A stretch of 64,000 bases of DNA from Acanthosoma haemorrhoidale (GCA_930367205.1 OV884011.1:120277866-120341865), one strand, 5' to 3'. Shown: positions 24,137-36,200, numbered from the stretch's first letter. A program made the numbers and translations. The notes: generated from the letters alone by a model not told the origin.

Positions 24137-25014
24137 TGTAGCGACCACTAAATAAGAGAAGATAAGACATAAGAGAAATCACCGTATACTGTCTATACCC
24201 TCTATTTTATATATATTGTAAACAAATGTAAATAACATTACCCAAATATAAATCAGTGTCAATATGTTAAACAATAAAACTTGCTGCCAGGGTTAATTAG
24301 TTATATGAGCTGGGACACCAGCTGTAGTCAGGTATAAGGCCCAAACCACCGGAAACTCTTCCAACCTCTGCCAGGAAACAAAGGAAAGCCACATCATTGG
24401 TCACAACAATTGCGATGCTTATTGGGTGCGGTCAATGCTAGCAGGGTATTTAAGCCGGTCATTTGGGCCCTGTAAATCATTCTCCTGACAACTACATTGG
24501 CTCGTGGCTACCCTGCTTGAAACTCTGAAACTGCTGCTTCTTTATGAAAAACCTCTACGTCTCTTTCTTTCCTCGCCCCGCTACGTTTTAGTCCGGTCTT
24601 GTCAGACCCCACACCTTCCTAGTGGGAATCTCTGACTTCGTCTCGCTAAATCTAGTATCTCCTTGGGAGAGACCTCTCCCTAGTGGACAACGGTTGTCGT
24701 GGCCCTGCAAACTTACCAAGCAGGTCTCTCGCAACAATTCAATCTGCCTCTCTCCGGTTCACACTCGCCTTTGAGATCCGGACGGATTTCACCTACCCTC
24801 AGATACCGGGTGAGAATTAGTGGTCATTCCAAGACCACACAAACTACCTAACTACCTACTCTATATCTCTTCTCCTGAACATAACATCCTATCAAAACAT
24901 GGAGTCGGATAGTAAAGCCGTCACGAAACGGTTATCCAGGTTGTAAACTAAAACAACCCTCACTTTATCACCTAGGCTAGGGTAACCAGGCACCCCCCTA
25001 GTGACGACCCGATA
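24137..25014 (+). repeat. Solo LTR of Kabuki-like Ty3/Gypsy family with 5-bp TSD
   Basis: It starts TGTAGCGACCACTAA and ends GACGACCCGATA, with the direct repeat AACAT at 24132-24136 and 25015-25019. At 878 bp it belongs to the same longer subfamily as the LTR at 1169-2022. It contains an AATAAA at about 24274. No internal sequence remains. Confidence 0.9.
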
Positions 25015-25429
25015 AACATTATAATTAAAGATTGTGGCTCTTGCATCGTATAATACTTGTTATTTCTGCATTAATGATATGGAAAATCATATAAAGTTCA
25101 AAACCCCACTGCGGGAATCTCCTTGTAAATCAATTTTCATTACCTGTACAGGAAATTGGATGTGATGAACTAAATTGATCCCCAGCCCTTTCTACGCTAA
25201 TACAATATAAAGTAATAAGACCATAAAGAATTTCAAAACTCGTTACATTTCAAACCGTATGTAATCCACTTCCTACTCCTCATATTGTTATAATAATTCA
25301 TTTGACCTAAATGTATATTTTTCATAGAAACGCATTTACTAAAAGCTAAACTACAAATTCACACTAAATTATAAAGTATTATTTGTAAATAATTGTGTTT
25401 TTTATAGGAACTGTAACCAGACTGTTCAC

Positions 25430-26035
25430 TAAATAAATTACTAATCTACAAAGTTATACTTAAGTCAATTTAGACATAGAGCAATTGGGGTGAGCTAAAA
25501 AGTCAAACATCAAGCGTATCCAATCGTTTCAATCAAAAGTCCTGAGAATAATAGTAAATGTCACTTATTACGTCAGCAGCAAAACTCTTCATAACGTTCT
25601 TAATACACCTTACATTCTTGAACTCATCCCTCCCTAGTCATAAAATTCCATAGTAACCTATCCAACCACCCTAATCCCTTAGCACAGTCACTTCATCTTG
25701 CGTTACTGCGTAACCTGCTGTAAATACTTGACAGTGGGAGTCCTGGCAATGGCTAGTTTCTCCAATGAGACAGCTCTCACGCTTTTGGTCAACCTCTACT
25801 TCCTCATTTCCAGTGACACGGCTAGTGGGTGACTTTCCAAGACTCTGCCTTCTCTTGCACATGCGAGGGAGGTGACAACCTTATGGATTTGTAAGGTCTC
25901 TAGACTGTTTGTAAATACTGTATGAATGAGCGAGTGAATGAAGAATTGTAAATATGGTATGAATGAGAACATTTATCACAATTAGTTATGATCCAATAAG
26001 GCAGATTCTAATTTTACCACAATAAAGGTTTTGAA
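25430..26035 (+). pseudogene. Jockey-like (family A) 3' end
   Basis: It contains the RT C-terminal coding region (IKRIQSFQSKVLRIIVNVTYYVSSK-type reading at about 25495-25580, then FLNSSLPSHKIP at about 25615) and the 3' UTR, ending with CAGATTCTAATTTTACCAC and an AATAAA at about 26021-26026. The copy is 5'-truncated and carries stops. Confidence 0.75.
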
Positions 26036-26471
26036 TATAAAAATTGTTACGAAATAGAGCAAATGGTATAAGTATTCAAAGATGAATTGAAATAAAATTC
26101 AAAAATACAAATGTGTGATCATATTACGTGTGCGTGTGCGTTAGTAGTGCCTTTTGCAATATGAAGTAAGCCATACAAACATAAAAAGAGTTAGGCAATA
26201 TGAGCTTAAGTCGTTTACCTTATTATCTGAGGATCTAGTTGGATCTCCTATCTGTGTCATCGCTAGATTCTAAGGATATTTTAAAGCAAGGTAATAAAGG
26301 TGTAATAACGGAGGATTAATCGCTTCTGCTTTCTGAAAACTACTCTATTATAAACTAAACTCTAATAGCTAACTTGTACTGAGAGAATAAATACGTTAGT
26401 TTGGTAACAGCATGACTAGTCCTGCCTGGAAGAGGAGGCCAAGCGAGACGGGAGGGTTCGCATAGTGCTAA
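26036..26471. other. Intergenic
   Basis: AT-rich; nothing recognised. Confidence 0.4.
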
Positions 26472-26484
26472 AAAAAATTAACTT

Positions 26485-27258
26485 TTTTTTTTCTACGCCC
26501 TACCTGAGGCTGAGCCTCAAACGGGCTTGCCCCACAATCCCGTGAAGCGTGCTCGTGGGGTTACGTAGCCTGAGGTGCGCGTATCCCGGTGCAATGGGAT
26601 TGTTGCACCGGTCAGCGTACCTTCGGTTATTCTGTTTTGTTCCATTTATTCTCAAAAACAACACATGATAATAATATATAAAAAAGAAAGAAGAAAACAC
26701 AAAACTAAAGTAAAGAGAAAAGAAACAAAAGAAACAAAAGAAACACCTCTAATAACATATATACAATTCCTAAACTAGCTATATATACTTTTTCCCTTTC
26801 CCTTCTAATAGCTAGTTATCTTAATACTATTTACAATTTTGGATCCGTGTTTTACCTATACTTAAAACTATATTTACATGGGCTTTGCATCCTCCATCCC
26901 CCTATAACTAAACTTATGTCTTTACCATATACTTCTCAGTCCTACCTTATATCTAAATATACATATTTACAGTGACTCCTCTGGAACCGGCGATACATCG
27001 TTGGCTTCGGGTGAGCCTTCCCGAAGACACGGCTGCTCACCCCGCGCCACCCCCCTGGATATAGTGAAGTGCCCGGAGCCTTGAACCCTTTTCCACTCCC
27101 CGACGAATCTACAGAACGCGGTGTATCTTGCTTCGTCATTCACCAGCGACGGCAGGTCGGACTCGCCCAGGCTGTACTCTCCTATCGTGCGGAGCAGCCG
27201 TGCTCTAGCCGGTTCCAGTGCGTGACAAGAGAGCACGACGTGCTCCTCAGTATCGCTC
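26485..27258 (-). mobile_element. 5'-truncated non-LTR retrotransposon 3' end with poly(A) and 13-bp TSD
   Basis: A T-run at 26485-26492 is the poly(A) tail on the minus strand. The insert is bracketed by AAAAAATTAACTT at 26472-26484 and 27259-27271, a clean 13-bp target-site duplication. The coding part (27258 to the stop at 26967) reads DTEEHVVLSCHALEPARARL, like the Cys/His segment after the RT domain in R1/I-group non-LTR elements, then a tail to RFVGEWKRVQGSG. The rest (26966-26493) is a GC-rich 3' UTR. The element is unrelated to family A. Confidence 0.75.
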
Positions 27259-27271
27259 AAAAAATTAACTT

Positions 27272-28489
27272 ACGGGTCCCCAAACATACTTATGGAAGCA
27301 TTACTACCGTTTAATAACCTTACACAAGAGGAGTTTCATTAAAAAGTCACTCCCTAAATCAACCTGCTTCTAATAGATATATTTCGTATGCTTTTAAAAT
27401 TTGATTACAATTTATATGACTGGCCAGTTATATAATACTCATACCTTACAGTTTTAATAGAAACGTGTACCTCAGTTGAGACTTATGGTCGCCTTGTTTT
27501 TTGTAAGTAACCATTTTCCTCCCCTAAAATCCTACCCTTTTCTTACCTGCTTAGGGTCAAGACACTCTTACTTGTGCCTAAGCATTCACTTAAGTAAGTT
27601 CTAACGTTGTAACTGATTAACTTTTGTATATAAACCAGTGTTTTGATTGTTATTCATAATAAAGTTTTTTAAAAGACTCTCCTCTACAAGAATATTTAAC
27701 TGGTCTAAAGTGGGGGAATATCTATTAGCCATAAAAAGTAAATACAGTTCGGGTGGGCAGGATATGATATTTGACATCTGATAGAATTGATGTAGCTTGT
27801 TAAAGTAAGGGGGCTATTTAGCTATGAGAATAATAACAATTTTAACTATCCTAGGACTACGCCCCTTATTTATTGATCATACCTTTTTAATATTTTAAAT
27901 TAATCTATCAAACTTTTTATATTTTACGGATTTCAGGTTAAAATTCTAACTAGTTTATTTACTAATTTGGCCATTTTAACATTAAATATGTGATTTATTG
28001 TTTTTAAGAATTTCCTTGATAATATAAACCAAATAAAGTACTGTCTAATACTTCTCGCTTTTGTCTCGGTGTTGGGCCGGAGCGCTGTCAGGCTGAGCCG
28101 GTGAATATTTACGAGAGGCGGGAGGTCGCATTGCGGCCCGCAATTAGCGGCAGCGGTTCCAAGCCACTATCTCACCGGCTCTTGTTAGTTCTCTCTCTCT
28201 TGGCGTCTCTTAGCCTTTCTTCAGCCTGGGGCCTCGACTGCATTATTGCTGTTGCACTTTCCAACATAGATAGCACACCACCTACAGCTCAACTGTATCA
28301 GACACATCATCAACTGTATCCTAAAAAAAAAGGATGTAACCATCCTTATAACTCAAATGATTGTAATAAAGCTGTCCACTGGCTGTTCAAAAAAAAATCG
28401 GTGCGGTTTAAGCTGGACCACGGACCTTAATACAAATACCAAATGAATAAAACTTTATTGCTATGCCATGATCCAATATATTTTTTTTA
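27272..28489. other. Intergenic with a GC-rich patch at 28050-28260
   Basis: The GC-rich patch includes an open stretch at 28101-28430 whose only start codon would be GTG; a leucine-rich run resembles a signal peptide but no Met is present. No gene is claimed. Confidence 0.4.
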
Positions 28490-28815
28490 CAAATCAAAGA
28501 TTTATTTTTATAAAATTACAATCTGCCTTATTGGGCAATAAGTGATTGTGTTAAATGTTCTCATTTATACTATATTCACAATTCTTCATTCACTCGCTCA
28601 TTCGTATAGTATTTACAAATAGACCAGAACATCCCAAACCCACATAGTTGTCACCTCCCTCCCATGTGAAAGAAGAAGCGGGGGTCTTGGGAACCCCCCC
28701 CCACGCTCCTCCATCATCCGCGTAACCGGATACAAGTGAGTGGAGGTTGACCAACAGTGCGAAAGCCACAGACGCTCAGTGAAGAAACTGGCCATTGCCA
28801 GGACACCCACTGTCA
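28490..28815 (-). repeat. Jockey-like (family A) 3' UTR fragment
   Basis: It aligns over its length with the inverse of 14030-14350: ATTACAATCTGCCTTATTGG at 28516, TCATTCACTCGCTCATTCGT, GTCACCTCCCTC, CTGGCCATTGCCAGGAC at 28787-28803. The ORF2 coding end is missing. Confidence 0.75.
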
Positions 28816-29267
28816 ATATAATTAACTCTCGAATCTTATTTTATGACATATTTACTTATCTTTTATATCAATTAATTTTTGTAAATCTATATTTATGTTC
28901 GACGTTGCTCACCTTAGCTGGTTTTCTGAATTGGCATCAGTTAATGAAACACATCTCTTTGTTCTCTTGAAAAAAATATCCAAAATCTCTTACGACTCGT
29001 GAAAAATATCTTTAGTTGGAATATCTCTTCATTTCTTTGAATTTATCCTGAAAAAAAAACAACAAAAAAACAAATATAGTTATATCAGTTGGAGAATGTT
29101 GCTATACAGAGCAACAAAATTTACTTTTTAATATAAATTTATGATGCTTATTTTCTAATAGTGTATAAATTTCTTAAAAATAATGCAAATAGCGATCACT
29201 TGACAGTTTAAAATTTATACTAACTTTTATCAAATTAACATTTTATTAAAAAAAAACGAGTTTCGCC
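28816..29267. other. AT-rich intergenic
   Basis: Nothing recognised. Confidence 0.4.
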
Positions 29268-29345
29268 TTTTCGGGATTCAACCTCGAAATCGGAGTTGCA
29301 GAGCCCACCTCACAAATCGCTTTACCATCTGCCAGTGAAACTTGG
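29268..29345 (-). repeat. tRNA-like sequence (SINE or tRNA relic)
   Basis: On the minus strand an A-box-like TGGCAGATGGTA (29334-29323) is followed about 50 bp later by a B-box-like AGGTTGAATCCCG (29284-29272). The ends do not pair as a proper acceptor stem. A tRNA-derived SINE head or tRNA pseudogene is likely. Confidence 0.4.
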
Positions 29346-29645
29346 CAGGAAAGCGGGATTTGCAAAGCATTTATTTTAGAGTAAGTATAAAATCATCACT
29401 GCTTACACACCGTAATTAAAGAGAGAAAGAGTTTTCAAAACCAGAGTAATGAATTTTTCACTTTAAATTACTTTTTTAATACGACGCCTTAATTTCTACG
29501 TCACGAACTAATTTTGTTCACAAAAAATGTTCAAAAACCAAGAAAGAGCTTCAGGCAAACAAAGCATTCATAGAAAAACATAACGTTTATAATAACAAAA
29601 TAGCTATTCTTACGGAAAAATATTTTATTTTTTATTAAAACAAAT

Positions 29646-29688
29646 TAAATCTTTAATGTGATAAAATACAATCTGCCTTATTGGGTTT
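29646..29688 (-). repeat. Tip of Jockey-like 3' UTR
   Basis: TAATGTGATAAAATACAATC and TGCCTTATTGGG match the last bases of the family A 3' UTR, then a T-run starts. Confidence 0.5.
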
Positions 29689-30575
29689 TTTTTTACATTT
29701 AATTTTATGCAGTAGACTATTAGTTATTATATCCTTCTCAAATATATTGAGATTAATTTTTGTAATAGTTGAATACATAAAAATTTCACAACGACAAAAT
29801 CATCCAAAGACTCAATAACTATTAAATGACCATTACGATGTACCAAGCCTTAAGCAAACACCTCATCATATCCTCCTATACTTATAATAATTGAAATTCT
29901 AAATATATTTATTATGTTTTAAATAGTCTTATACATATTGAAATTTTTTTTTGTAAATAAATATTTATTATTTAATTTGTAAACATTTCATTTTATTTTA
30001 TTTTGTTAGTAAGATTTTTTTTAATTGAATATATATTTTTTCTAATTTTAATTTTTTTTTTGTAAATATATACGTATATTATATTTCATACAATTACAAC
30101 CGGAACATGTAATATTAACATAGTAACTGAATTGTAAATAAAACTTTCTTATTCTTATTCTATTTAATGAGTACATTCTACCCTCTGTATGAGTACTCCC
30201 CACAGTCCATCGTTTATTTATCTTGACTTTAGTTATTTATTATAAGTTTTTTTTATATGTAGTGCTATTTGTTGTATCTAATTAGTTATATTTAATATTA
30301 CATTTTAGTATTAAAGTTTATTTGGTCTATTTTAATCAAGAATGCATGGATACACACGCAAAAAATACGCGAATAACTTGAATTCATCACGTATCCTCAT
30401 TATTTCGAAGCACCTGAGGATGATGGTTCATCTATTACAAAGGTCTGTGTTTCATAACACACATGGGCAGATACAAATCTGTTCATTTAACAGATCTCGT
30501 TAGGTCGCACTGTACAGATCCACGCACATAATTTTTTTGCTTGAACAGACGACCAGCTATAAAATTTTTCTCATT
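29689..30575. other. AT-rich intergenic
   Basis: Very low GC with T-runs; nothing recognised. Confidence 0.4.
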
Positions 30576-30650
30576 TCAGACGTGCTCAGAAAGGTGAGTG
30601 AAACATCTTCCTACCTATGTATAGTGGGTTCAAGTCCCGATTTAGGCGGA
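30576..30650 (+). repeat. tRNA-like sequence (SINE head or tRNA relic)
   Basis: TGCTCAGAAAGG (30583-30594) matches a pol III A box and GGTTCAAGTCC (30627-30637) a B box, separated by 44 bp start to start, the spacing in a tRNA. The flanking 7-mers do not pair as an acceptor stem, so it is not a functional tRNA. It also happens to look like a 14-bp microexon (TTTCTCATTTCAG before 30580, GTGAGT after 30593), but the tRNA explanation is better. Confidence 0.5.
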
Positions 30651-30879
30651 CAAAAACATTTTCTGCTATGATGTTTCTGGTTATGATGAATAATAGTTTA
30701 TTGTTTTATTAAATAGATAAACATTTTTTGATAATTTAGAAGCTAGGGGAATATTTATATTAAAAAACTTAAGTAAGGAATAAAAAATGTATTTGATAAA
30801 AATCGGTATTGTTATAACAACAAAATTATTTACAGAATTAAAAGAGAATAAAACATACTGATAATACATACAATTAAGA

Positions 30880-31041
30880 TTATAGAAATAAACAACATGA
30901 CTCATCATCAATCTCACAATCAGACGAATAAGGTGCTAAGTAATCTTCATCACCACACGGATGACCATCACTTGTTACCTGTGTTGGTATTATGGGACAA
31001 TTAAATCCATAACTTCCACAAGTAATTTCTTGGTTCAATAT
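30880..31041 (-). CDS. Candidate terminal exon of a three-exon orphan gene
   Basis: Read from 31041 down to the TAA at 30882-30880, 53 codons are open after an acceptor-like TGCCTAG. The product is Cys-rich (seven Cys) and begins ILNQEITCGSYGFNCP, ending ESCCLFL. The last four residues (CLFL) fit a CaaX prenylation box, though this may be chance. Entry in phase 0 matches the exit phase of the exon at 31542-31301. AATAAA signals lie downstream at 30720-30715 and 30712-30707. No family is recognised, and transcript evidence would be needed to accept it. Confidence 0.35.
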   Translation of the reverse strand: MLNQEITCGSYGFNCPIIPTQVTSDGHPCGDEDYLAPYSSDCEIDDESCCLFL

Positions 31042-31300
31042 CTAGGCACTTCTCTGAGGGAGTTTCACAGAATCGTGGAAATTACAGTTTTGAAATAGAG
31101 CACTCACGATCTCAAAAAAATAAATTAAAAATGATTGGGATGTGGTATTTAATTATATTGCATTGTACTGCTTAGGATCGTCGCTATAAAATATTAAATA
31201 AAATTTTAAATGAAATAACCCTCTAAACTAACATCCTTCTTATACAATATACTTCAACCGCTTACGACTCATCGCTCTGGAATGTTGCTATAATTATTAC

Positions 31301-31542
31301 CTCAAATTGTGACCAATGGAGTTTTGTTATTGTCGTGGCATCATCAATTAATCGATTCTTTGTATCGATTATTGTCCACCTAGCTTGCACTAGGTGATTC
31401 ATTGCGTTGTGTCGTGATTTTAACAGGTACAGTTGAGCTGTTAGACTGTAAACACCATTATTGACCATATTTTCCATGTTTCTGAAAATTTCTCTGATCC
31501 GAAGCTTACGATCATTATCTCCATTTACGGACGAAATTGCTG
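31301..31542 (-). CDS. Candidate internal exon of a three-exon orphan gene
   Basis: Open for 80 codons plus two leading bases. It is preceded by a strong acceptor (TCTCTCATCCTTTAG, ending at 31543) and followed by GAG|GTAATA. The product looks like a helical soluble segment: RKLRIREIFRNMENM, SLTAQLYLLKSRHNAM, QARWTIIDTKNRLIDDA, TKLHWSQFE. Amino-acid composition is balanced, unlike chance frames in AT-rich DNA. If the donor is not used, the frame runs 12 codons further to a stop at 31262. The function is unknown. This is the best supported of the three exons. Confidence 0.45.
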
Positions 31543-31953
31543 CTAAAGGATGAGAGACTTAAACTCCGTTTTTATTACGAATTAAATTATTTAAACCCAT
31601 GAGCTGCTATTAGGGAGTGGACAAATTTTTACGATACTTCATTTTCTTACATGAATGTTGTTAAGTTGGTTTTAGTGGGTATTAAAAAGTTATCGGGCTC
31701 TTATGCGACGAGTTCCCAGCCCAATGAGCCACTGTTCTTGCATTCATTGAAGCTAAAGAAAAGACGAGACTGGAACTTAATTCAAGAGATGTTATTGTTG
31801 CGCATATCTCACTTCTCCAACTCCACTACAACAATAAAGTGGGCATTTGTTTTAAGAATATGCAATTGATAACGGAGCAAAGGGTTGTTCAGTTTCGTAA
31901 TATCATTTCAATTTCAATGATGAAATATGTCTCCAACGCACATATATAAGTAC

Positions 31954-31990
31954 TTGCATCATGTACAAGCATAGTTAATTCCTCTTGCAT
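31954..31990 (-). CDS. Candidate first coding exon of a three-exon orphan gene
   Basis: ATG at 31990-31988 in the context ACAAAAATG encodes MQEELTMLVHDA plus one base, then a weak donor GCAA|GTACTT. The one-base overhang matches the two-base start of the next exon. The three exons together give 441 nt, an exact 147 codons including the stop. The exon is short and the donor is weak, so this piece is the least certain. Confidence 0.2.
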
Positions 31991-32460
31991 TTTTGTTGTA
32001 ATATTGTCGTTTCACTTCTCGACGGTCAGTTTTAACAATGCTGAAGCTAATGAGCAGTTTCTTTTTCACTTAAGAGTATACAGTAAATGACTAGAGAGGA
32101 GAAAAAATAAATATCCGGTGCACATTTAGCACGAAAAAAGTAACTTGTTAAAAAGTTTACACACCGTACTTTGTGACAGTGTCGTTCTAAACGTGACTGT
32201 TTTAGGGGATGCTAAGCCACCGTCCCTCAGTTTGTTCTTACTTATACAAATAGGATTATTTTGTTAACTGTCTCAACTTATAATACCCCAACATGGCGAG
32301 CTGAGAGTTTTATACTTTTTTTTTTTTTTGACTTCCCACTGTTTTGAAAAGTTTTTAAGTTGACCACACACAATTAAGGGGGCACCGGAAGGGAGCTTAA
32401 TGCTGAAATTTCATTTTCCTGACAATACTTCGTTGAAAGTTTATGAAACGAATTAAATTT

Positions 32461-32482
32461 TAGTAGTAGTAGTAGTAGTAGT
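32461..32482. repeat. (TAG)n microsatellite
   Basis: Seven perfect TAG units. Confidence 0.95.
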
Positions 32483-32574
32483 GAATTTAAAAAATGAATA
32501 CCAGACCACCAATTAATCAGCTAGTTTTCCTGATGCTCAATATATGAAAAGAGTATAATAAATTACACACAATT

Positions 32575-32741
32575 ACAGATCAAATCTTTACTGCGATAAA
32601 ATTACAATCTGCCTTATTGGGCAATAAGTAATTGAGTTCGATGTTCTTATTGACTTGCTCATCCATACAGTATTTACAAACAGCCCTGAGAAACCCTAGG
32701 AAAAGGTTGTCACCTCCCTCGCATGCGAAAGAGGAAGTCTT
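32575..32741 (-). repeat. Jockey-like (family A) 3' UTR, distal part
   Basis: ATTACAATCTGCCTTATTGG at 32601 through GTCACCTCCCTCGCATGCG at about 32730, ending at GTCTTGGG. The rest of the UTR resumes at 33092 after an interruption. Confidence 0.7.
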
Positions 32742-33091
32742 GGGTCTAAAATATTCATATAAGATTCAAATTGACATATTTTTATAATAATTTATATATA
32801 TTTTTTTAAATTTAAATTCTAATTATTTAAATATATATAATTATGTAATTTACCAAAGTCTACTAAACTAATGTACCCAAAAACGTGTTTGTTTTATGTA
32901 CTGAATGAAAAAAAGGGCAAACTGTAGTTATACATTAAAATAATGATATGACTTGATGTTCCTATTTCTATCTATTTTAGGACCCTTGGACCAAAGCGCT
33001 GTGAACGTGAACTCCTGGAGGTTATGGTGCAGCTTTATGATTGGGAGAAACCTTGAGAAAGAAAACTTCTTCAAAAAAGAGTTAAACTTTA
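32742..33091. other. About 350-bp insertion splitting a Jockey 3' UTR
   Basis: The UTR is continuous in four other copies, so this segment was inserted or joined here. The left half is A/T-rich. The right half starts with a strong acceptor-like TTTCTATCTATTTTAG (ending at 32980) followed by a short plus-strand frame reading GPKRCERELLEVMVQLYDWEKP and a stop. I do not recognise it. Confidence 0.4.
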
Positions 33092-33235
33092 TCATAGATC
33101 ATTCCACGCTCCTCCACCAGCCGTGTCACCGGATACGAGCCAGTGGAAGCTGACCAAGAGGGAGAGAGCCTCAGACGATCAGGACATGATTGGAGAGACT
33201 GGCCATTGTCTGGACTACCACAGTCACAAATGTAT
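33092..33235 (-). repeat. Jockey-like (family A) 3' UTR, proximal part
   Basis: CACGCTCCTCCACCAGCCGT through CTGGCCATTGTCTGGAC matches 28704-28805. It continues the fragment interrupted at 32741. Confidence 0.7.
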
Positions 33236-36200
33236 AGCAATACATAAAATTAACAGTAAAAATTTAGAATTTTCTAGAAATCTCGTCGCCTTTATTTTAT
33301 TTAATCAATTTCAGAGTTAATTGTCCCACTCGTTGTGTGGTTAGTTTCCCGGCGAACCCAGAAGTTCTCATTATTGTGACAATCATCATGTACTCATAGT
33401 TAAAAAGTCATTCAGGCGTTATTTTTATGCATTCTAGGGGAGAATATTCCCCAATAAAAATATTCCGGTGAACCGTGGTAATTACCAGACATCGCTCACT
33501 GGATACTTTCCGACCGGCGTATCTCTGTGACTATCGCTAATGACAAGAACTATAAGGGCGAATCAATTTTTTTTTTCGGGTGATAATTATTACTCCAGGA
33601 TGGTTGCTTGTTTTCTCATTTCATTTTCAGGTCCTCACAATTCTACCTTCCAACTATTAGATGCAGATACTCAAACACTCACACACACAAGCGCACAATG
33701 TCTCGAATTATTTACTTTTGAAAATGTTTTGTTTACTAATAGGAAATTATGCTTTTTAAAAAAAAAAAAATATTCTTTACTCATTTAGTATGTTATATAA
33801 ACTAGCCAATCTTCATTTGACAGTTATAGGAAAGTTTGTTTGCAATTATCGTTTTCATTCTAAAATAAAGTCAGCTATTTATTGGGAAATTAACTTAATA
33901 TTCATCATCATTAATTTGGAGAAAAATTGATAAGGGGTGAAGAATAAGGGCGCATTGTAGATATCTCCATGTATCTAAGTTATTTTACATTTTCCAACAA
34001 TATGTCATCTGAACCCTATTTTTAATCATAGGGCTCAATATATTTTTTTTATTCGATTCTATTCTAGATGTTGATTTCTCATAGACGTGAGAAATTCTTT
34101 TAAGGTATCATGAGGTAATTTTAATTGGATTCTCTGATTTAAATTTTCTATCCAAGCAGCTTTGAGTGAATTAAAATTTATACATATGTAGAAGAATGTG
34201 TTGAGAGATATGTTTATATTGATGAACGATAGTTTTTATTTAGGTCATTTAATTCAGTTATATACGTAGTCTGTGCCCACAGACAGTAATTTATCCTTAA
34301 TTTCGCTATCATAAAACTAAATAATTATATAATTCGATGCTAATGAATGCTATGGAATCCTGTTCAAATAAATATTAAATATAAGAGATATTCAGTAATC
34401 CGGCATACAAGTAGCCTGCGTTCCGGGTGACGAAGGGCTCTAGTGAAAGCCCGGACTCCACGGACAGGTGATGAACGGCTGCAGTTATGAGAAAGCGGGA
34501 AAACAAACGTTGTAAGGGCAGTCCGGCTGTAAGGGCTGGAGCTGTCGGCTAGGGGAAGAATATTTTTACATTGTTCTGCTAAGGTGCTTATGCTGCTTGA
34601 GTGTTCGTCCTTTTGTTCGCCAAGACGGACGACAGTCTTTTGTGAGCACATATATGAATTCGGAACAAAAGGCACAGGTTTCGTCCTCCGTTCCGGCGTT
34701 GGTCGGAACTTACAAACTATTTTTTTTTTTTTGATAGAACGACATGCAAATGTATAGAGCTAAAACAAGATTTTATTTTTCGTAGTTCTGTTTCAATGGA
34801 ACGGTTATGTCATATGCAATTAAAACCTTTCTCCTTTTTTCACTCCATGCGTCAGGGATTCTCTTAATAAACTAATCATAAAAAAAAAACCCATATTTCT
34901 TTAGTAAAGCAGCATCGATTTCGGTTGATTGTTTCATTAAAAAATAAAATACAAATAACATTCATTATGAACTTTCAGAGTAGCACGTTTGAAAATAGAA
35001 ATGTAATTAATGTAAAATAGAAAATGTGATTTTTTTTATATTTTTCACAAGGTCCAAACCTTTTTTTTTTTACACGAAGCTCCTTTAATGAGGTTTTCTT
35101 CTATATCCTGGGGCTTCGGGACGTTTCCCCAAAGCTACCGTGAATCACTAAAGTAAAAATATAGAATTATATAACAAAAAATTTAATTAGTTTGAGATAA
35201 AAACACATTATTAAGGGTTCCTTAGAAGGCTCTCATGTTATTGGGCACTCCTTGTTTTCATTGATCATATTTGTGACAGTCCAGCATTTGTAATCTTTAA
35301 ATTGAAAACTTCATTCCCTGTATGAATCCTATATTATAATAATTCTTCTGTTAAATAAATGCTTCCTAATTTTAATGATCCTTTACTTATCCGTTTATGC
35401 CCTTTCAGACAGTGATGGATTAACATGTTATGTGCTATAATAACAACCAAATGCCAAAATCAATATTCATCACTGCTTATTTTCTAAACTGATTGTTAAT
35501 GAAATCTGTTTTATATTTATTAAAATAAATCAATTTAAAATCTAGTGTTTACTATTTCACCAAGATATTTCTACTTCTAAAATCTCTTCTAATAAATAAC
35601 TTCTTGGCTCCGGAATACATGGAGGAGTCTCACGAAAATTAAATAATCGGTGTTATTCTGTGTTTTACTGAAACTGTGGTATTCAGATCACTTAAACATT
35701 TTTATGATTTTTGTATTACGTGTTTACTCTTATCGTAGTCATATGAGTCTTGGCATCAGAATCAAGATTTGACGCCAGACTTGTGAATCTCCAGCTCCAT
35801 TACCACATTAATTTCGGTAATCGGTGTTTGAATTTTAGAGAAGCAGCGAACGAGCTGGGAGCCAGTAAATGATCTGAATCGAACTCCATGGCTAGGTAGT
35901 TGATGGAGTGCAGCGTTGATTCCTTTATCGGTACATTGCTAAGTTTTTTGTTTTTTTTAATGTAAATGTATATAAACAAACTATCTATTGACAATATTGT
36001 ATACGTCCTAATTGTTTATGTATATATACACATCAATTGCATTGATCTTTTTTCTACCAGAGTACCCTCATTAATCCCGATTTTATTTACTGTAAATACA
36101 AAAATTTGCGCAGATATTTTCAAAAAAAGCTCAGTTGTCCTGTTATCGCTTAGGTGATACATGTTCTGAAAGCGGAACGTTATAGAAGAGATTCGCATGA

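Noticed and set aside
28101..28430. 109-codon open frame with a signal-peptide-like leucine run
   Set aside because: It starts with GTG and contains no Met; no splice signal or homology supports it.
30580..30593. 14-bp microexon
   Set aside because: The same bases form the A box of a tRNA-like unit with exact A-B spacing, a simpler explanation.
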